Notes under the pieces: generated by a model | Seen by the model: the letters and a program-made list of their open reading frames with translations, nothing else | Databases searched by the model: none | Told to the model about the DNA's origin: nothing | Part shown: positions 55,397 through 64,000 of the stretch, piece by piece | How the letters are laid out: the number at the start of each line of letters is the position of its first letter | Numbering within the stretch: the first letter of the stretch is position 1 | Assembly (NCBI RefSeq): GCF_009498455.1 | Contig: NZ_CP045644.1 | Coordinates: 4,839,001-4,903,000 of the forward strand | Direction of reading: 5' to 3' | DNA length: 64,000 nucleotides | Source: Variovorax paradoxus | GTDB taxonomy: Bacteria > Pseudomonadota > Gammaproteobacteria > Burkholderiales > Burkholderiaceae_C | Translations under genes and position numbers: made by a program

Positions 55397-56280
55397 GCAC
55401 TACCGCGCAAAACCTGATCAACGCCAAGACCTTGGCCGAGACGCGCCAGGCGAGGTTCGCCGCGCGCAACCGCGTCAACAAGATCGCGCTCACGCTGTCG
55501 CTCGCCGCGATGGCGTTCGGCGTGTTCTGGCTGGTGTGGATCCTCTGGGAAACGCTGCGCCAGGGCATCGGCGGCCTGGCGCTCGCCACCTTCACCGAAA
55601 TGACGCCGCCGCCGAACGAGGCGGGCGGCATCGCCAACGCCATCTTCGGCTCGTTCGTGATGGTGATGCTGGCGACCTTCGTGGGCACGCCCATCGGCAT
55701 CATGGCCGGCATCTACCTGGCCGAATACAACCCCAAGGGCCTGCTGGCTTCGGTCACGCGCTTCGTCAACGACATCCTGCTGTCGGCGCCGTCGATCGTG
55801 ATCGGCCTTTTCGTCTACGCGGTGGTGGTGGCCTACTTCAAGACCTTCTCGGGCCTGGCCGGCGCACTGTCGCTGGCGCTCATCGTGATTCCGGTGGTGA
55901 TCCGCACCACCGAGAACATGCTGCAGCTGGTGCCGCCGGGCCTGCGTGAAGCGGCCTACGCATTGGGCACGCCCAAGTGGAAGGTCATTCTGAGCATCAC
56001 GCTGCGTGCCGCGCGCGCCGGTGTGGTCACGGGCATCCTGCTGGCCGTGGCGCGCATCGCGGGAGAGACCGCGCCGCTGCTCTTCACCGCGCTGAACAAC
56101 CAGTTCTGGACCGCCGACGTGAGCCAGCCCATGGCCAGCCTGCCGGTCACGATCTTCAAGTTCGCCATGAGCCCGTACGAGAACTGGCAACAACTGGCCT
56201 GGGCCGGCGTGTTCCTGATCACCGTCGCCGTGCTTGCCCTCAACATCCTGGCGCGCGTGCTGACGCGCAACAAACACTAA
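55393..56280 (+). CDS. pstA: Phosphate ABC transporter permease PstA
   Basis: The second permease subunit, 295 aa with six helices. The EAA-type loop is [16 protein letters not shown] and [15 protein letters not shown] follows. It starts at a GTG inside the end of pstC and ends 17 bp before pstB. Confidence 0.95.
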   Translation: MSTTAQNLINAKTLAETRQARFAARNRVNKIALTLSLAAMAFGVFWLVWILWETLRQGIGGLALATFTEMTPPPNEAGGIANAIFGSFVMVMLATFVGTPIGIMAGIYLAEYNPKGLLASVTRFVNDILLSAPSIVIGLFVYAVVVAYFKTFSGLAGALSLALIVIPVVIRTTENMLQLVPPGLREAAYALGTPKWKVILSITLRAARAGVVTGILLAVARIAGETAPLLFTALNNQFWTADVSQPMASLPVTIFKFAMSPYENWQQLAWAGVFLITVAVLALNILARVLTRNKH

Positions 56281-56297
56281 ATCAAGAAGGCGCCCAT

Positions 56298-57083
56298 ATG
56301 CCAAACACCGTCGCACAACAACAACCGTCGCGCTCGAAGATCTCGGTCAAGGACCTGAACTTCTACTACGGCAAGTTCCACGCGCTCAAGGGCATCAACC
56401 TCGAGATCCCCGAGAACAAGGTCACGGCCTTCATCGGCCCGTCGGGCTGCGGCAAGTCGACCCTGCTGCGCACCTTCAACCGCATGTTCGAGCTGTACCC
56501 CGAGCAGCGCGCCGAAGGCACCATTGCGCTGGACGGCGAGAACCTGCTCACGTCCAAGCAGGACGTGGCGCTGATCCGCGCCAAGGTCGGCATGGTGTTC
56601 CAGAAGCCCACGCCGTTCCCGATGTCGATCTACGACAACATCGCCTTCGGCGTGAAGCTGTTCGAGAACCTCTCGGCCAGCGAGATGGACGACCGCGTCG
56701 AATGGGCCCTGAAGAAGGCGGCCCTGTGGACCGAAGTGCGCGACAAGCTGCAGCAAAGCGGCTCGGGCCTGTCGGGTGGCCAGCAGCAACGCCTGTGCAT
56801 TGCACGCGGCATCGCGATCAAGCCCGAAGTGCTGCTGCTCGACGAACCCTGTTCCGCCCTGGACCCGATTTCGACCGCGAAGATCGAAGAGTTGATTGCC
56901 GAGCTGAAAAACGAGTACACCGTGGTCATCGTGACCCACAACATGCAGCAGGCCGCCCGCTGCAGCGACTACACCGCCTACATGTACCTCGGCGACCTGA
57001 TCGAGTTCGGCGCCACCGAACAGATGTTCTTCAAGCCGCAGCGCAAGGAGACCGAGGACTACATCACCGGCCGCTTCGGTTGA
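56298..57083 (+). CDS. pstB: Phosphate ABC transporter ATPase PstB
   Basis: A 261-aa ATPase of the phosphate importer: Walker [11 protein letters not shown]-loop [17 protein letters not shown], signature LSGGQQQR, Walker [13 protein letters not shown] and switch His in [13 protein letters not shown]. The PTPFPMS element is characteristic of PstB. The true start is the ATG at 56298. phoU follows 24 bp later. Confidence 0.97.
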   Translation: MPNTVAQQQPSRSKISVKDLNFYYGKFHALKGINLEIPENKVTAFIGPSGCGKSTLLRTFNRMFELYPEQRAEGTIALDGENLLTSKQDVALIRAKVGMVFQKPTPFPMSIYDNIAFGVKLFENLSASEMDDRVEWALKKAALWTEVRDKLQQSGSGLSGGQQQRLCIARGIAIKPEVLLLDEPCSALDPISTAKIEELIAELKNEYTVVIVTHNMQQAARCSDYTAYMYLGDLIEFGATEQMFFKPQRKETEDYITGRFG

Positions 57084-57107
57084 GTTGAAGTCAAAGGAAA
57101 CAACACC

Positions 57108-57809
57108 ATGACCGAGAAACACCTTTCCAGCCAGTTCGACAGCGAACTCAACGGCGTCTCGTCGCGCGTGATGGAGCTCGGCGGCATGGTCGAGTCGCAG
57201 ATCCACCAGGCCGTGTACGCCCTGCTGCAGTTCGACGCCGAAGCCGCCGACCGCGTGATGGAGACCGAGCACCGCGTCAACGCGATGGAGATCGAGATCG
57301 ATCGCGAGCTGTCGTCGATCATCGCCCGTCGCCAGCCCACGGCACGCGACCTGCGCCTGCTGATCGCCATCAGCAAGACCACCGCCAACCTGGAGCGCGT
57401 GGGCGACGAGGCCAACAAGATCGCGCGCATGGTCAAGTCGATCATCGAAAGCGGATCGGCCCGCCAGCTGCCCACCACCGAGCTGCGCATTGCCGCCGAC
57501 CTGGCCTCGAACCTGCTGCGCACTGCCCTGGACGCCTTCGCGCGCCTGGACACGGCCGCCGCGCTGTCGATCCTGAAAGACGACGACCTCATCGACAAGG
57601 AGTTCGACGGCTTCGTGCGCAAGCTGGTCACCTACATGATGGAAGACCCGCGCACCATCTCCGCCAGCCTGGACCTGCTGTTCCTGGCCAAGGCCATCGA
57701 ACGCATCGGCGACCACGCCAAGAACATCGCCGAGTTCATCATCTACATCGTCAAGGGCGCCGATGTGCGGCACACTTCGATGGAGGAAATCGAGTCGGCA
57801 TTGCAGTGA
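57108..57809 (+). CDS. phoU: Phosphate signalling protein PhoU
   Basis: A 233-aa protein of two three-helix bundles with metal-binding Glu/Asp motifs (ETEHRVNAMEIEID, RVGDEANKIA, RIGDHAKNIAEF). It links PstSCAB to PhoR and holds the Pho response off when phosphate is plentiful. It opens KHLSSQFDSELNGVSSRVMELGG, as usual for the family. Confidence 0.96.
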   Translation: MTEKHLSSQFDSELNGVSSRVMELGGMVESQIHQAVYALLQFDAEAADRVMETEHRVNAMEIEIDRELSSIIARRQPTARDLRLLIAISKTTANLERVGDEANKIARMVKSIIESGSARQLPTTELRIAADLASNLLRTALDAFARLDTAAALSILKDDDLIDKEFDGFVRKLVTYMMEDPRTISASLDLLFLAKAIERIGDHAKNIAEFIIYIVKGADVRHTSMEEIESALQ

Positions 57810-57840
57810 CGACCGTCGCCGCAAAGACTCCCCAGAACGC

Positions 57841-58533
57841 ATGAAGAAACCAAGAGTCCTGATCGTCGAAGACGAATCCTCGATCGCCGAGCTGATCGCC
57901 GTCAACCTGCGCCACAACGGCTTCGAGCCGATCTGGTCCGAAGACGGTGCCGCCGCCCAGCGTGAAATCGACGCCTTCCTGCCGGACCTGATCCTGCTCG
58001 ACTGGATGCTGCCGGGCCAGAGCGGCCTGCAGCTTGCGCGCCAGTGGCGCAAAGACCCGCGCACCAAGGCCATCCCGATCCTGATGCTGACGGCGCGCGG
58101 CGACGAGCCCGACAAGGTCGCCGGCCTCGATGCCGGTGCCGACGACTACATCACCAAGCCGTTCTCCACCCAGGAAATGCTGGCGCGCATCCGCGCCGTG
58201 CTGCGCCGCCGCGCGCCCGAGGTGGTGACCGAGCGCGTCGAGATTGGCGAACTGGCCCTCGACACCTCCACCCACCGCGTCACGTGGCAGGGCGGGGCGC
58301 TGAAGGTCGGCCCGACCGAGTTCAAGCTGCTGGCCTACCTGATGCAGCACGCCGAGCGCGTGCACAGCCGGGCACAGCTGCTCGACAAGGTGTGGGGCGA
58401 CCACGTCTACATCGAGGAGCGCACGGTCGACGTGCACGTCAAGCGCCTGCGCGAGTCGCTGGGTGCGGCCGCGCCCATGGTGGAAACCGTGCGCGGCGCG
58501 GGTTACCGGCTGACGGCCCAAGTCACGGTGTGA
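57841..58533 (+). CDS. phoB: Phosphate response regulator PhoB
   Basis: A 230-aa OmpR-type regulator. The receiver domain has acidic pocket VEDE, phosphoacceptor Asp54 in LLDWMLPG, and TKPF Lys. The winged-helix DNA-binding domain has VYIEERTVDVHVKRLRESL. It should bind the Pho boxes found upstream of pstS, ppx, ppk1 and probably olsB. The ATG at 57841 begins the conserved MKKPRVLIVED. Confidence 0.96.
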   Translation: MKKPRVLIVEDESSIAELIAVNLRHNGFEPIWSEDGAAAQREIDAFLPDLILLDWMLPGQSGLQLARQWRKDPRTKAIPILMLTARGDEPDKVAGLDAGADDYITKPFSTQEMLARIRAVLRRRAPEVVTERVEIGELALDTSTHRVTWQGGALKVGPTEFKLLAYLMQHAERVHSRAQLLDKVWGDHVYIEERTVDVHVKRLRESLGAAAPMVETVRGAGYRLTAQVTV

Positions 58534-58577
58534 GCAGCGCCGTGAGCCTCGGCGGCGGGCGCGGATAATCGCCCGCC

Positions 58578-59915
58578 ATGCCTTTTCGTATTGCTACTTT
58601 TTTTATAGCGTCCCTCGCAATCGCGGCGGGCGCTGTCGGCCTTTTCGGCTGGAAGTACGGCTGGCTGGGCGCCTGGTTGGGCGCGGTGCTCTGGCTGGGC
58701 TTCGATGCCTGGCGCGCCGAGCGCCTGCTGCGCGTGCTGCGCAACGACGCGGCCGGGCTGCCGTCGCGCGGACCGGGCGTGTGGGGCGAGCTGTCGGAGC
58801 GCATCCGCAAGCTGCTGCGCGAGCGTGAACAACAGACCCGGCAGGCCGAAGACCGGCTGCAGGAGTTCCTGGCCGCGATCCAGGCTTCGCCCAACGGCGT
58901 GGTGCTGCTCGACGAGCAGGGCCGCATCGAATGGTGCAACCAGACGGCGGCGGGGCAGTTCGGCATCGATGCCGAGCGCGACCTGCTGCAGCACCTGGCG
59001 AATCTCGTGCGCGATCCGGCGTTCGTGGCCTACCTGGCCTCGTGGAATTACAGCCGCGATGTGGTCATCGATGCGCCCGGCCTCGTGCATGCGCAGCACC
59101 GCGGCCATCCGGTGCGGCTGTCGGTGCAGGTGCATCCGTACGCCGGCAACCGGCGCATGCTGCTCACGCGCGACATCACGGCGCTGGAACAGGCCGAGGC
59201 GATGCGGCGCGACTTCGTGGCCAACGTGTCGCACGAGATCCGCACGCCGCTCACGGTGCTGGCGGGTTTCGTCGAGACGCTGCAGAACCTGCCGCTCGAT
59301 GCCGACGAGCGCACGCGTTATCTGTCGCTGATGGGGCAGCAGTCGCACCGCATGGAAACGCTGGTGAACGACCTGCTGACGCTGTCGCGGCTCGAAGGCA
59401 GCGCGGCGCCGTCGGGCAACCAGTGGGTGCGCATGCGCGCGCTGCTGGCGCAGTGCGAAGACGAAGGGCGCGGGCTGTCAGGCCGGCTCACGCCGCAAGG
59501 GCACAAGCTCACGTTCACGTCGGAGGCCGAATCCGAACTGTCGGGCGCGCCGACCGAGCTGCAGAGCGCGATGTCGAACCTCGTGACCAACGCCATCCGC
59601 TACACGCCCGGCGGCGGCGAGGTGGCCGTGACGTGGCGGGTGCTGCCCGACGGGCGCGGCGAATATGCCGTGCGCGACACGGGCCCGGGCATTGCCGCCG
59701 AGCACATTCCGCGGCTCACCGAGCGCTTCTATCGCATCGACCGCAGCCGGTCGCGCGAGACCGGCGGCACCGGGCTCGGGTTGGCCATCGTGAAGCACAT
59801 CGCGCAACGCCACGGGGCGGAGTTGCGCATCGAGAGCACGGTGGGCAAGGGCAGCCGCTTCACGCTGCTGTTCCCGGCGACACGCGTGCGCGAAGCACGC
59901 GTGATGGTCAAGTAG
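58578..59915 (+). CDS. phoR: Phosphate sensor histidine kinase PhoR
   Basis: A 445-aa kinase: two N-terminal membrane helices (about residues 5-50) with a short loop and no large periplasmic domain, as in E. coli PhoR. A PAS domain (FLAAIQASPNGVVLLDEQGRIEW) follows, then a HisKA domain with His219 in NVSHEIRTPL and an ATPase domain (NLVTNAIRYTPGGGEVAV, GTGLGLAIVKHIA). It lies 44 bp after phoB. Confidence 0.95.
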   Translation: MPFRIATFFIASLAIAAGAVGLFGWKYGWLGAWLGAVLWLGFDAWRAERLLRVLRNDAAGLPSRGPGVWGELSERIRKLLREREQQTRQAEDRLQEFLAAIQASPNGVVLLDEQGRIEWCNQTAAGQFGIDAERDLLQHLANLVRDPAFVAYLASWNYSRDVVIDAPGLVHAQHRGHPVRLSVQVHPYAGNRRMLLTRDITALEQAEAMRRDFVANVSHEIRTPLTVLAGFVETLQNLPLDADERTRYLSLMGQQSHRMETLVNDLLTLSRLEGSAAPSGNQWVRMRALLAQCEDEGRGLSGRLTPQGHKLTFTSEAESELSGAPTELQSAMSNLVTNAIRYTPGGGEVAVTWRVLPDGRGEYAVRDTGPGIAAEHIPRLTERFYRIDRSRSRETGGTGLGLAIVKHIAQRHGAELRIESTVGKGSRFTLLFPATRVREARVMVK

Positions 59916-59934
59916 CGAGCAAGCCGCGCGGCCT

Positions 59935-61293
59935 TCAGCGGGCCCGCGCCTTCATCGTCCAGCGCAGCAGCGCGACGAACAGCAGCGCGGTGAGCGCCAG
60001 CGCCGCGGCGCTCATGAGCCAAAAGGCCAGTGGCGATTGCATGGCTTCCCACGGCCCCAGGCCGCGGTAGGCCAGCAGGTAGCTGCCGCCCAGGCCCATG
60101 CCCCAGAGCATCGCGCAGTAGATGACCAGCGGCGCCAGCGTCACGCGGTAGCAGCGCAGCACGAAGACGCACAGCGTCTGGAACGCATCAGCGACGTGAT
60201 ACAGCGCCACGGTGACCAGCAGCGCCGAGGCCATCGCGATCACGGCCGGGTTGTCGGAATACACATTGGCGAGCTGCGTGCGGAACGCGGCCATGGCGCC
60301 GGCATAGAGCAGCGCGAACAGCGCCGTGAGTTCGAAGCCCAGGCGGCAGGCATGGCGCGCCCGGGCGGTGTCGCCCGCACCGAGCCAGAAGCTCACGCGC
60401 GCACTGGTCGCGATGGCGAGCGACAGCGGCGTCATGTAGGCCACGGCCAGCAGGTTCGAGGCGATCTGGTGCGCAGCCGCCGCGGCGGTGCCCAGGCGCG
60501 CGATGAAGAGCGCCATCAGCGTGAAGGACGTCACTTCCACCAGCACCGCGAGGCCACCGGGCACGCCGAGCCGCGCGAACAGGCGGATCTGGCGCCAGTC
60601 GGGCGCCTCGATGCGCTCCCACAGCTGGTAGCCGCGGTAGAACGCGCCGTGGCGCAGCAGCCAGACGGCGCAGCCCAGCATGGCCCAGTTCACGCACAGC
60701 GTGGCCCAGGCGCAGCCCACCAGCCCCATCGCCGGCAGGCCGGCACCACCGAAAGTGAACCAGACCGACAGCGGCAGCTTCACGAGCAGCGAGGCCAGCT
60801 GCAGCCAGGTCACGAGCTTGGGCTTGCCCAGGCTCTGGTTCAGCGTGCTGAAGAGGCGAAAGAGCAGGGCGGGGGCTAGCGCAAAGGCCAGCACCGCGAG
60901 GTAGGCCTCGACCTCGCCGCGCATGTCGGCGGGCACCTGGGTCCAGCGCAGCGCCGCGCCGGGCAGCAGCAGCACGGTCATGCCGACCACGACGGCGATG
61001 GCTGCGAGGTAGAGCGACTGGCGCACCGAGCGGCCGATTTCGCCGCCCCGGTTGGCGCCGTGCAGTTCGGCCCACACCGGCAGCAGCGCCTGCAGCACGC
61101 CCATCAGTGAGACATACACGCTGACGAAGATCGCGGCGCCCACCGAGAGTGCAGCCAGCGCGCCTTCGGAGTAGCGGCCCGCGATGATGGTGTCGGCCAC
61201 GCCGAAGGCCATCACGGCCAGCTGGCCGATCAGCACCGTGCCGGCGTGCCGTGCGATGAGTCCGCGTTCGCTCCCGTGCGTGCTGCTGCTCAC
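59935..61293 (-). CDS. MATE family efflux transporter
   Basis: A 452-aa membrane protein with 12 predicted helices in two MatE repeats (MAFGVADTIIAGRYSEGALAALS in the first; ATSARVSFWLGAGDTARARHA in the second). It is a NorM-type Na+ or H+/drug antiporter. It is transcribed toward phoR and lies 3 bp downstream of the glycosyltransferase-like gene, suggesting one transcript. Confidence 0.92.
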   Translation of the reverse strand: MSSSTHGSERGLIARHAGTVLIGQLAVMAFGVADTIIAGRYSEGALAALSVGAAIFVSVYVSLMGVLQALLPVWAELHGANRGGEIGRSVRQSLYLAAIAVVVGMTVLLLPGAALRWTQVPADMRGEVEAYLAVLAFALAPALLFRLFSTLNQSLGKPKLVTWLQLASLLVKLPLSVWFTFGGAGLPAMGLVGCAWATLCVNWAMLGCAVWLLRHGAFYRGYQLWERIEAPDWRQIRLFARLGVPGGLAVLVEVTSFTLMALFIARLGTAAAAAHQIASNLLAVAYMTPLSLAIATSARVSFWLGAGDTARARHACRLGFELTALFALLYAGAMAAFRTQLANVYSDNPAVIAMASALLVTVALYHVADAFQTLCVFVLRCYRVTLAPLVIYCAMLWGMGLGGSYLLAYRGLGPWEAMQSPLAFWLMSAAALALTALLFVALLRWTMKARAR

Positions 61294-61296
61294 GGG

Positions 61297-63024
61297 TCAG
61301 CGCACGATCTTCTCGTAGAGCAGCAGGTCGTCCGCGGGGCTGCTGGGGCGGCGCAGGGTGCCGCTGAAGCGCCATTGGTCCATCGGGATGATGGTGTGCA
61401 GCCGCTCGATGGTGTCGGGGCTCACGAGCAGCCAGGGGCAGTCGTTGCCCAGCAGCAGCGGCTGCAGGTTGAGGTTGCCGTGGTGGCGCAGTGCCGCGAT
61501 GTGCGGCCGGCTCAGCGCCAGCTCGGCCACGCAGCGCGGATGGCCGATGCGTTCGGTCACGGCGCGCACCTGCGGGATGTAGCTGCGCGCGTAGTCGATG
61601 GGCGGCAGCCAGAGCGTCATCAGCAGCATCCAGCACAGGGCGGTGCCGCCGGCCGGCAGCACCAGCGTCTTCCAGAGCGCCGCGCGATGGCGGCCGGTGC
61701 GCCAGCGCACCAGCCAGCACCAGGCCAGCGTGGCGGCCAAGGCGAGCACGAAGGCGACCGGCGAGAACTCGGCCACGAAGCCCGGCACCAGCCGCGCGAC
61801 GCTGGCGGCGGCCTTGCGCGGCGCGCCGGTCAGCATGGCGATCCAGTACATCCAGCCGAGCACGGCCAGGCCGCTGAAGAACAGCACGTTGAACCAGTCG
61901 ATCAGCGCCGCCGCACTGCGACGGAAGGTCGGCAGCGCAAAGGCCGCCAGCGTGGCGAAGGCGGGCAGGGCCAGCAGCAGGGAGCGGTCGGAAAAATCGG
62001 TGGTCCAGGTGGCGGCCAGCGGCACCAGCGCAAACCACAGCGGCAGCGCGACGTGGCGCTCGAGCCATTGGCGGCGCCAGCGCCAGAGCGTCCAGAGCGC
62101 GAGCGGCCAGACCGGCCAGGTGAACCACAGCAGCAGCTTGGCCTGGCTGCGCACGTCGGACAGCAGCGAATTGCCCAGCGTGATCTTCCATTGCGCCAGG
62201 CCCAGGCCGAAGACCAGTGCGGCGGCCAGCACGGTGATGCCGACCATCGTCAGCAGGGCGGGCAGCGTGAAACCGGGGCTCTCGTCGTCGCTGCGGCCTT
62301 CTGCAACACGGTTGGCGCGCTGGTGGCGTTCGTAGGCGATGTACACCGCGCTGCCGATCGCCAGCGCGAGGCCGACCGTCGGGCCGCCGCTCAGCGTCAT
62401 GCCGAGGGTGCCGACCACGAGCGCGATCACCGGGCCGACGCGGCGGTAAGGCAGTGCGGCCACGCCGTAGAACAGGTGCGAGGCGAAGTACAGCTGCGCC
62501 AGCGCGGGCGTGGTTTCATGCCCGAGTTGGGCCAGGCCCAGCGAAGCGATCAGCGCCAGCAGGCCGCCGTCGGCGATGGCGCGGGCGTAGTCGGTGGGAC
62601 GCGCCTCGCCGCCGAAGGCAAAGGCCACGGGCTGGGCGCGCGGCGTGCGGGCCAGGTAGTAGACGGCGTACCAGGTCGCGGTGAAGGTGCCCCACAGCAT
62701 CAGCGCGAACACGAAGCGCACGGCCAGGTCGGGGTTGACCCACGACGGGGCGAGCTGGATCGCCCAGGCGCCGATCCAGTAGGGGATCAGCGCGGGTGTC
62801 TCGGGGCGCATGCCCAGCAGCAGCGGGTCGAACCAGCGGGCGAGGCCCTCGGTGCTGCGGGCCAGCTCGGCCATGTAGCCGAAGGCCGTGATGTCGGCGC
62901 TCTTCCAGGGGCCCCGGCCGAGCAGGCCCGGCAGCAGGTAGGCCGCGCACAGCAGCAGCAACGCGACGCGCGGCAGCCGGCGTACGGCATTCTGGGCAAC
63001 GATCGCGGGGGTCGGCTGGTTCAA
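61297..63024 (-). CDS. Polytopic membrane protein, ArnT/PMT-like glycosyltransferase candidate
   Basis: A 575-aa protein with about 12 membrane helices. Near the N-terminus LLGRGPWKSADITAFGYM resembles the first periplasmic loop of the ArnT/PMT (GT-C) family, where an Asp binds the acceptor. A ~100-residue soluble C-terminal domain (VTERIGHPRCVAELAL, LLVSPDTIERLHTI) follows. Sugar donor and acceptor are unknown. It is followed by the MATE gene with a 3-bp gap. The GT-C assignment is by overall shape. Confidence 0.7.
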   Translation of the reverse strand: MNQPTPAIVAQNAVRRLPRVALLLLCAAYLLPGLLGRGPWKSADITAFGYMAELARSTEGLARWFDPLLLGMRPETPALIPYWIGAWAIQLAPSWVNPDLAVRFVFALMLWGTFTATWYAVYYLARTPRAQPVAFAFGGEARPTDYARAIADGGLLALIASLGLAQLGHETTPALAQLYFASHLFYGVAALPYRRVGPVIALVVGTLGMTLSGGPTVGLALAIGSAVYIAYERHQRANRVAEGRSDDESPGFTLPALLTMVGITVLAAALVFGLGLAQWKITLGNSLLSDVRSQAKLLLWFTWPVWPLALWTLWRWRRQWLERHVALPLWFALVPLAATWTTDFSDRSLLLALPAFATLAAFALPTFRRSAAALIDWFNVLFFSGLAVLGWMYWIAMLTGAPRKAAASVARLVPGFVAEFSPVAFVLALAATLAWCWLVRWRTGRHRAALWKTLVLPAGGTALCWMLLMTLWLPPIDYARSYIPQVRAVTERIGHPRCVAELALSRPHIAALRHHGNLNLQPLLLGNDCPWLLVSPDTIERLHTIIPMDQWRFSGTLRRPSSPADDLLLYEKIVR

Positions 63025-63055
63025 GGGGCAGGTGGAAGAGGCGGACGGGTGATTG

Positions 63056-63090
63056 GAAAGAAAAAGGGCAGCGCGGTAAACCGGGCTGCC
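63056..63090 (-). terminator. Rho-independent terminator after rpmE2
   Basis: On the minus strand a 7-bp stem (63065-63071 with 63084-63090) plus an inner CGGT/ACCG pair (63073-63082) is followed by TTTTTC. It ends the rpmE2 transcript before the glycosyltransferase-like gene. Confidence 0.85.
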
Positions 63091-63114
63091 CTCGACGCCA
63101 GAGCGCGTGCCTGA

Positions 63115-63375
63115 TTACTTGGCAGCGGTCTTGCCGAAACGGTTGCGGAACTTCTCGACGCGACCGCCCATGTTGTCCACCGACTTTTGGGTGCCGGTGT
63201 AGAAGGGGTGCGATTCGCTGGTGGTGTCGAGCTTGTACAGGGGCAGCTCGCGGCCGTCGTCCGTCTTGCCCATTTCCTTGGTGTTCGCGCACGAACGGGT
63301 CACGAACTTGAAGCCGTTCGACATGTCGACGAACAGAACTTCGCGGTAATTCGGGTGGATGCCTTCTTTTGCCAT
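63115..63375 (-). CDS. rpmE2: 50S ribosomal protein L31, type B
   Basis: An 86-aa L31 of the zinc-free (type B, YkgM-like) form: [34 protein letters not shown] and [13 protein letters not shown]. It lacks the CxxC of the zinc-binding type; a single Cys remains in TRSCANT. The ATG at 63375 has AAAGGA upstream. A Rho-independent terminator follows the gene. Type B L31 often replaces the zinc form when zinc is scarce, but in many Burkholderiales it is the only copy. Confidence 0.95.
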   Translation of the reverse strand: MAKEGIHPNYREVLFVDMSNGFKFVTRSCANTKEMGKTDDGRELPLYKLDTTSESHPFYTGTQKSVDNMGGRVEKFRNRFGKTAAK

Positions 63376-63575
63376 GGTGTTTCCTTTTGCGCTGTTGGAA
63401 TCAATGCGCGGTCGATGCGAGAGCCACCAGCGTGCCAGCAATCTGGCGCGCCGCCCTGAGGCCTTTGACGTGAAGTGTGAGGGCCAAGGAAGCCGGGCGA
63501 CGTGCCCAGCCGCACTTTTCGCGGAGCCCATGATTATCGCATACTGCCCCAATTGCGAGCAAACCGGGTCCTCCC

Positions 63576-64000
63576 ATGACTTCTACACCCCTTCGCGCCG
63601 GTCTTGTCGGCTACGGTTTTGCCGGCCAGACCTTTCATGCGCCCGTGCTTTCGGCCGTTCCGGGGCTCGAACTGGCGGCCGTGGCGAGTTCGCAGCCGCA
63701 CAAGGTGCATGCCGACTGGCCGGATGTGGCGGTGGTGCCCGATGTGGCGGCGCTGGTCGCCCGGGCGGACATCGACCTCGTGGTGGTGGCAACGCCCAAC
63801 GCCCAGCACCATCCGGTCGCCAGGGCGGCCCTGGAGGCCGGCAAGCACGTGGTGGTTGACAAGCCGTTCACGCTCGATGTGGCCGAGGCGCGGGAGCTTG
63901 AACTGTTGTCGAGGCGCAACAATCGCGTGCTCTCGGTCTACCAGAACCGGCGCTTCGACGCCGACTTCCTGACGCTCCAGCAGGTGCTGGCGTCCGGCGA
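63576..64000 (+). CDS. Gfo/Idh/MocA family oxidoreductase (partial)
   Basis: The first 141 codons of a gene that continues beyond the window. The N-terminal Rossmann fold is [49 protein letters not shown] holds the conserved Lys-Pro (DKP in place of EKP), and [15 protein letters not shown] begins the C-terminal domain. The family uses NAD(P) to oxidise or reduce sugars, inositols or related compounds. No stop codon occurs before the edge. Confidence 0.9.
   Translation, partial: MTSTPLRAGLVGYGFAGQTFHAPVLSAVPGLELAAVASSQPHKVHADWPDVAVVPDVAALVARADIDLVVVATPNAQHHPVARAALEAGKHVVVDKPFTLDVAEARELELLSRRNNRVLSVYQNRRFDADFLTLQQVLASG

Overview
This GC-rich window looks like chromosomal DNA of a betaproteobacterium of the order Burkholderiales, most likely Comamonadaceae and close to Variovorax. 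The gene order hfq-hflX-hflK-hflC-DUF2065-hisZ-purA at the left edge is typical of that group, and codon use is strongly G/C-ending throughout. The assignment is inferred from gene order and protein style; no database search was possible. No rRNA, CRISPR array, insertion sequence or prophage was seen. Two tRNA genes, about 67 protein genes, several terminators and a number of operator-like sites were found.

Layout. 1-7.0 kb is the hfq/hfl/hisZ/purA housekeeping operon, ending in a phosphoribosyltransferase. 7.0-21.3 kb is a mixed stretch of enzymes, regulators and transporters: a VOC protein and an AraC regulator, an M48 lipoprotein protease, metC, a tesA/ybbA-like divergent pair, an L7/L12-like membrane protein, rlmB, a flavoprotein, a divergent XRE-cupin/GNAT pair, an aldo-keto reductase, a split chromate transporter, a BrkB-family protein and a DUF924 protein. 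21.4-35.6 kb carries a CHRD lipoprotein, a patatin, 3-hydroxybutyrate dehydrogenase, a MarR-GNAT fusion, a YgiQ radical SAM protein, a cold-shock/DUF1294 fusion, a DMT exporter, a phytase-like lipoprotein and a group of acyl-CoA-type enzymes. 35.7-41.7 kb holds PhoX, a crotonase, an orphan gene behind repeated ACACAAAG motifs, a DszC/SfnB-like flavoprotein and an unknown gene behind a perfect LexA box. 42.4-43.7 kb has tRNA-Arg(UCU) and tRNA-Pro(UGG) flanking two related zinc-ribbon microproteins.

46.5-59.9 kb is a phosphate-stress island: olsB (ornithine lipid synthesis), ppk1, sixA, an unknown lipoprotein, ppx, pstSCAB, phoU, phoB and phoR. PhoB-box-like half-sites repeating every 11 bp lie upstream of olsB, ppk1 and pstS, and also upstream of ppx on the opposite strand. 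This suggests one regulon coupling phosphate uptake, polyphosphate turnover and phosphate-free membrane lipids. The right end carries a MATE exporter, a polytopic glycosyltransferase-like protein, rpmE2 with a clear terminator, and a Gfo/Idh/MocA oxidoreductase that runs off the window.

The most interesting items are the LexA-controlled unknown gene with its overlapping 17-codon leader ORF (40.6-41.1 kb), the four-half-site Pho-like array at olsB, the cNMP/thioredoxin-reductase-like protein lacking CxxC beside a UBP zinc finger, the tandem L7/L12-like membrane protein, and the tandem zinc-ribbon microproteins.
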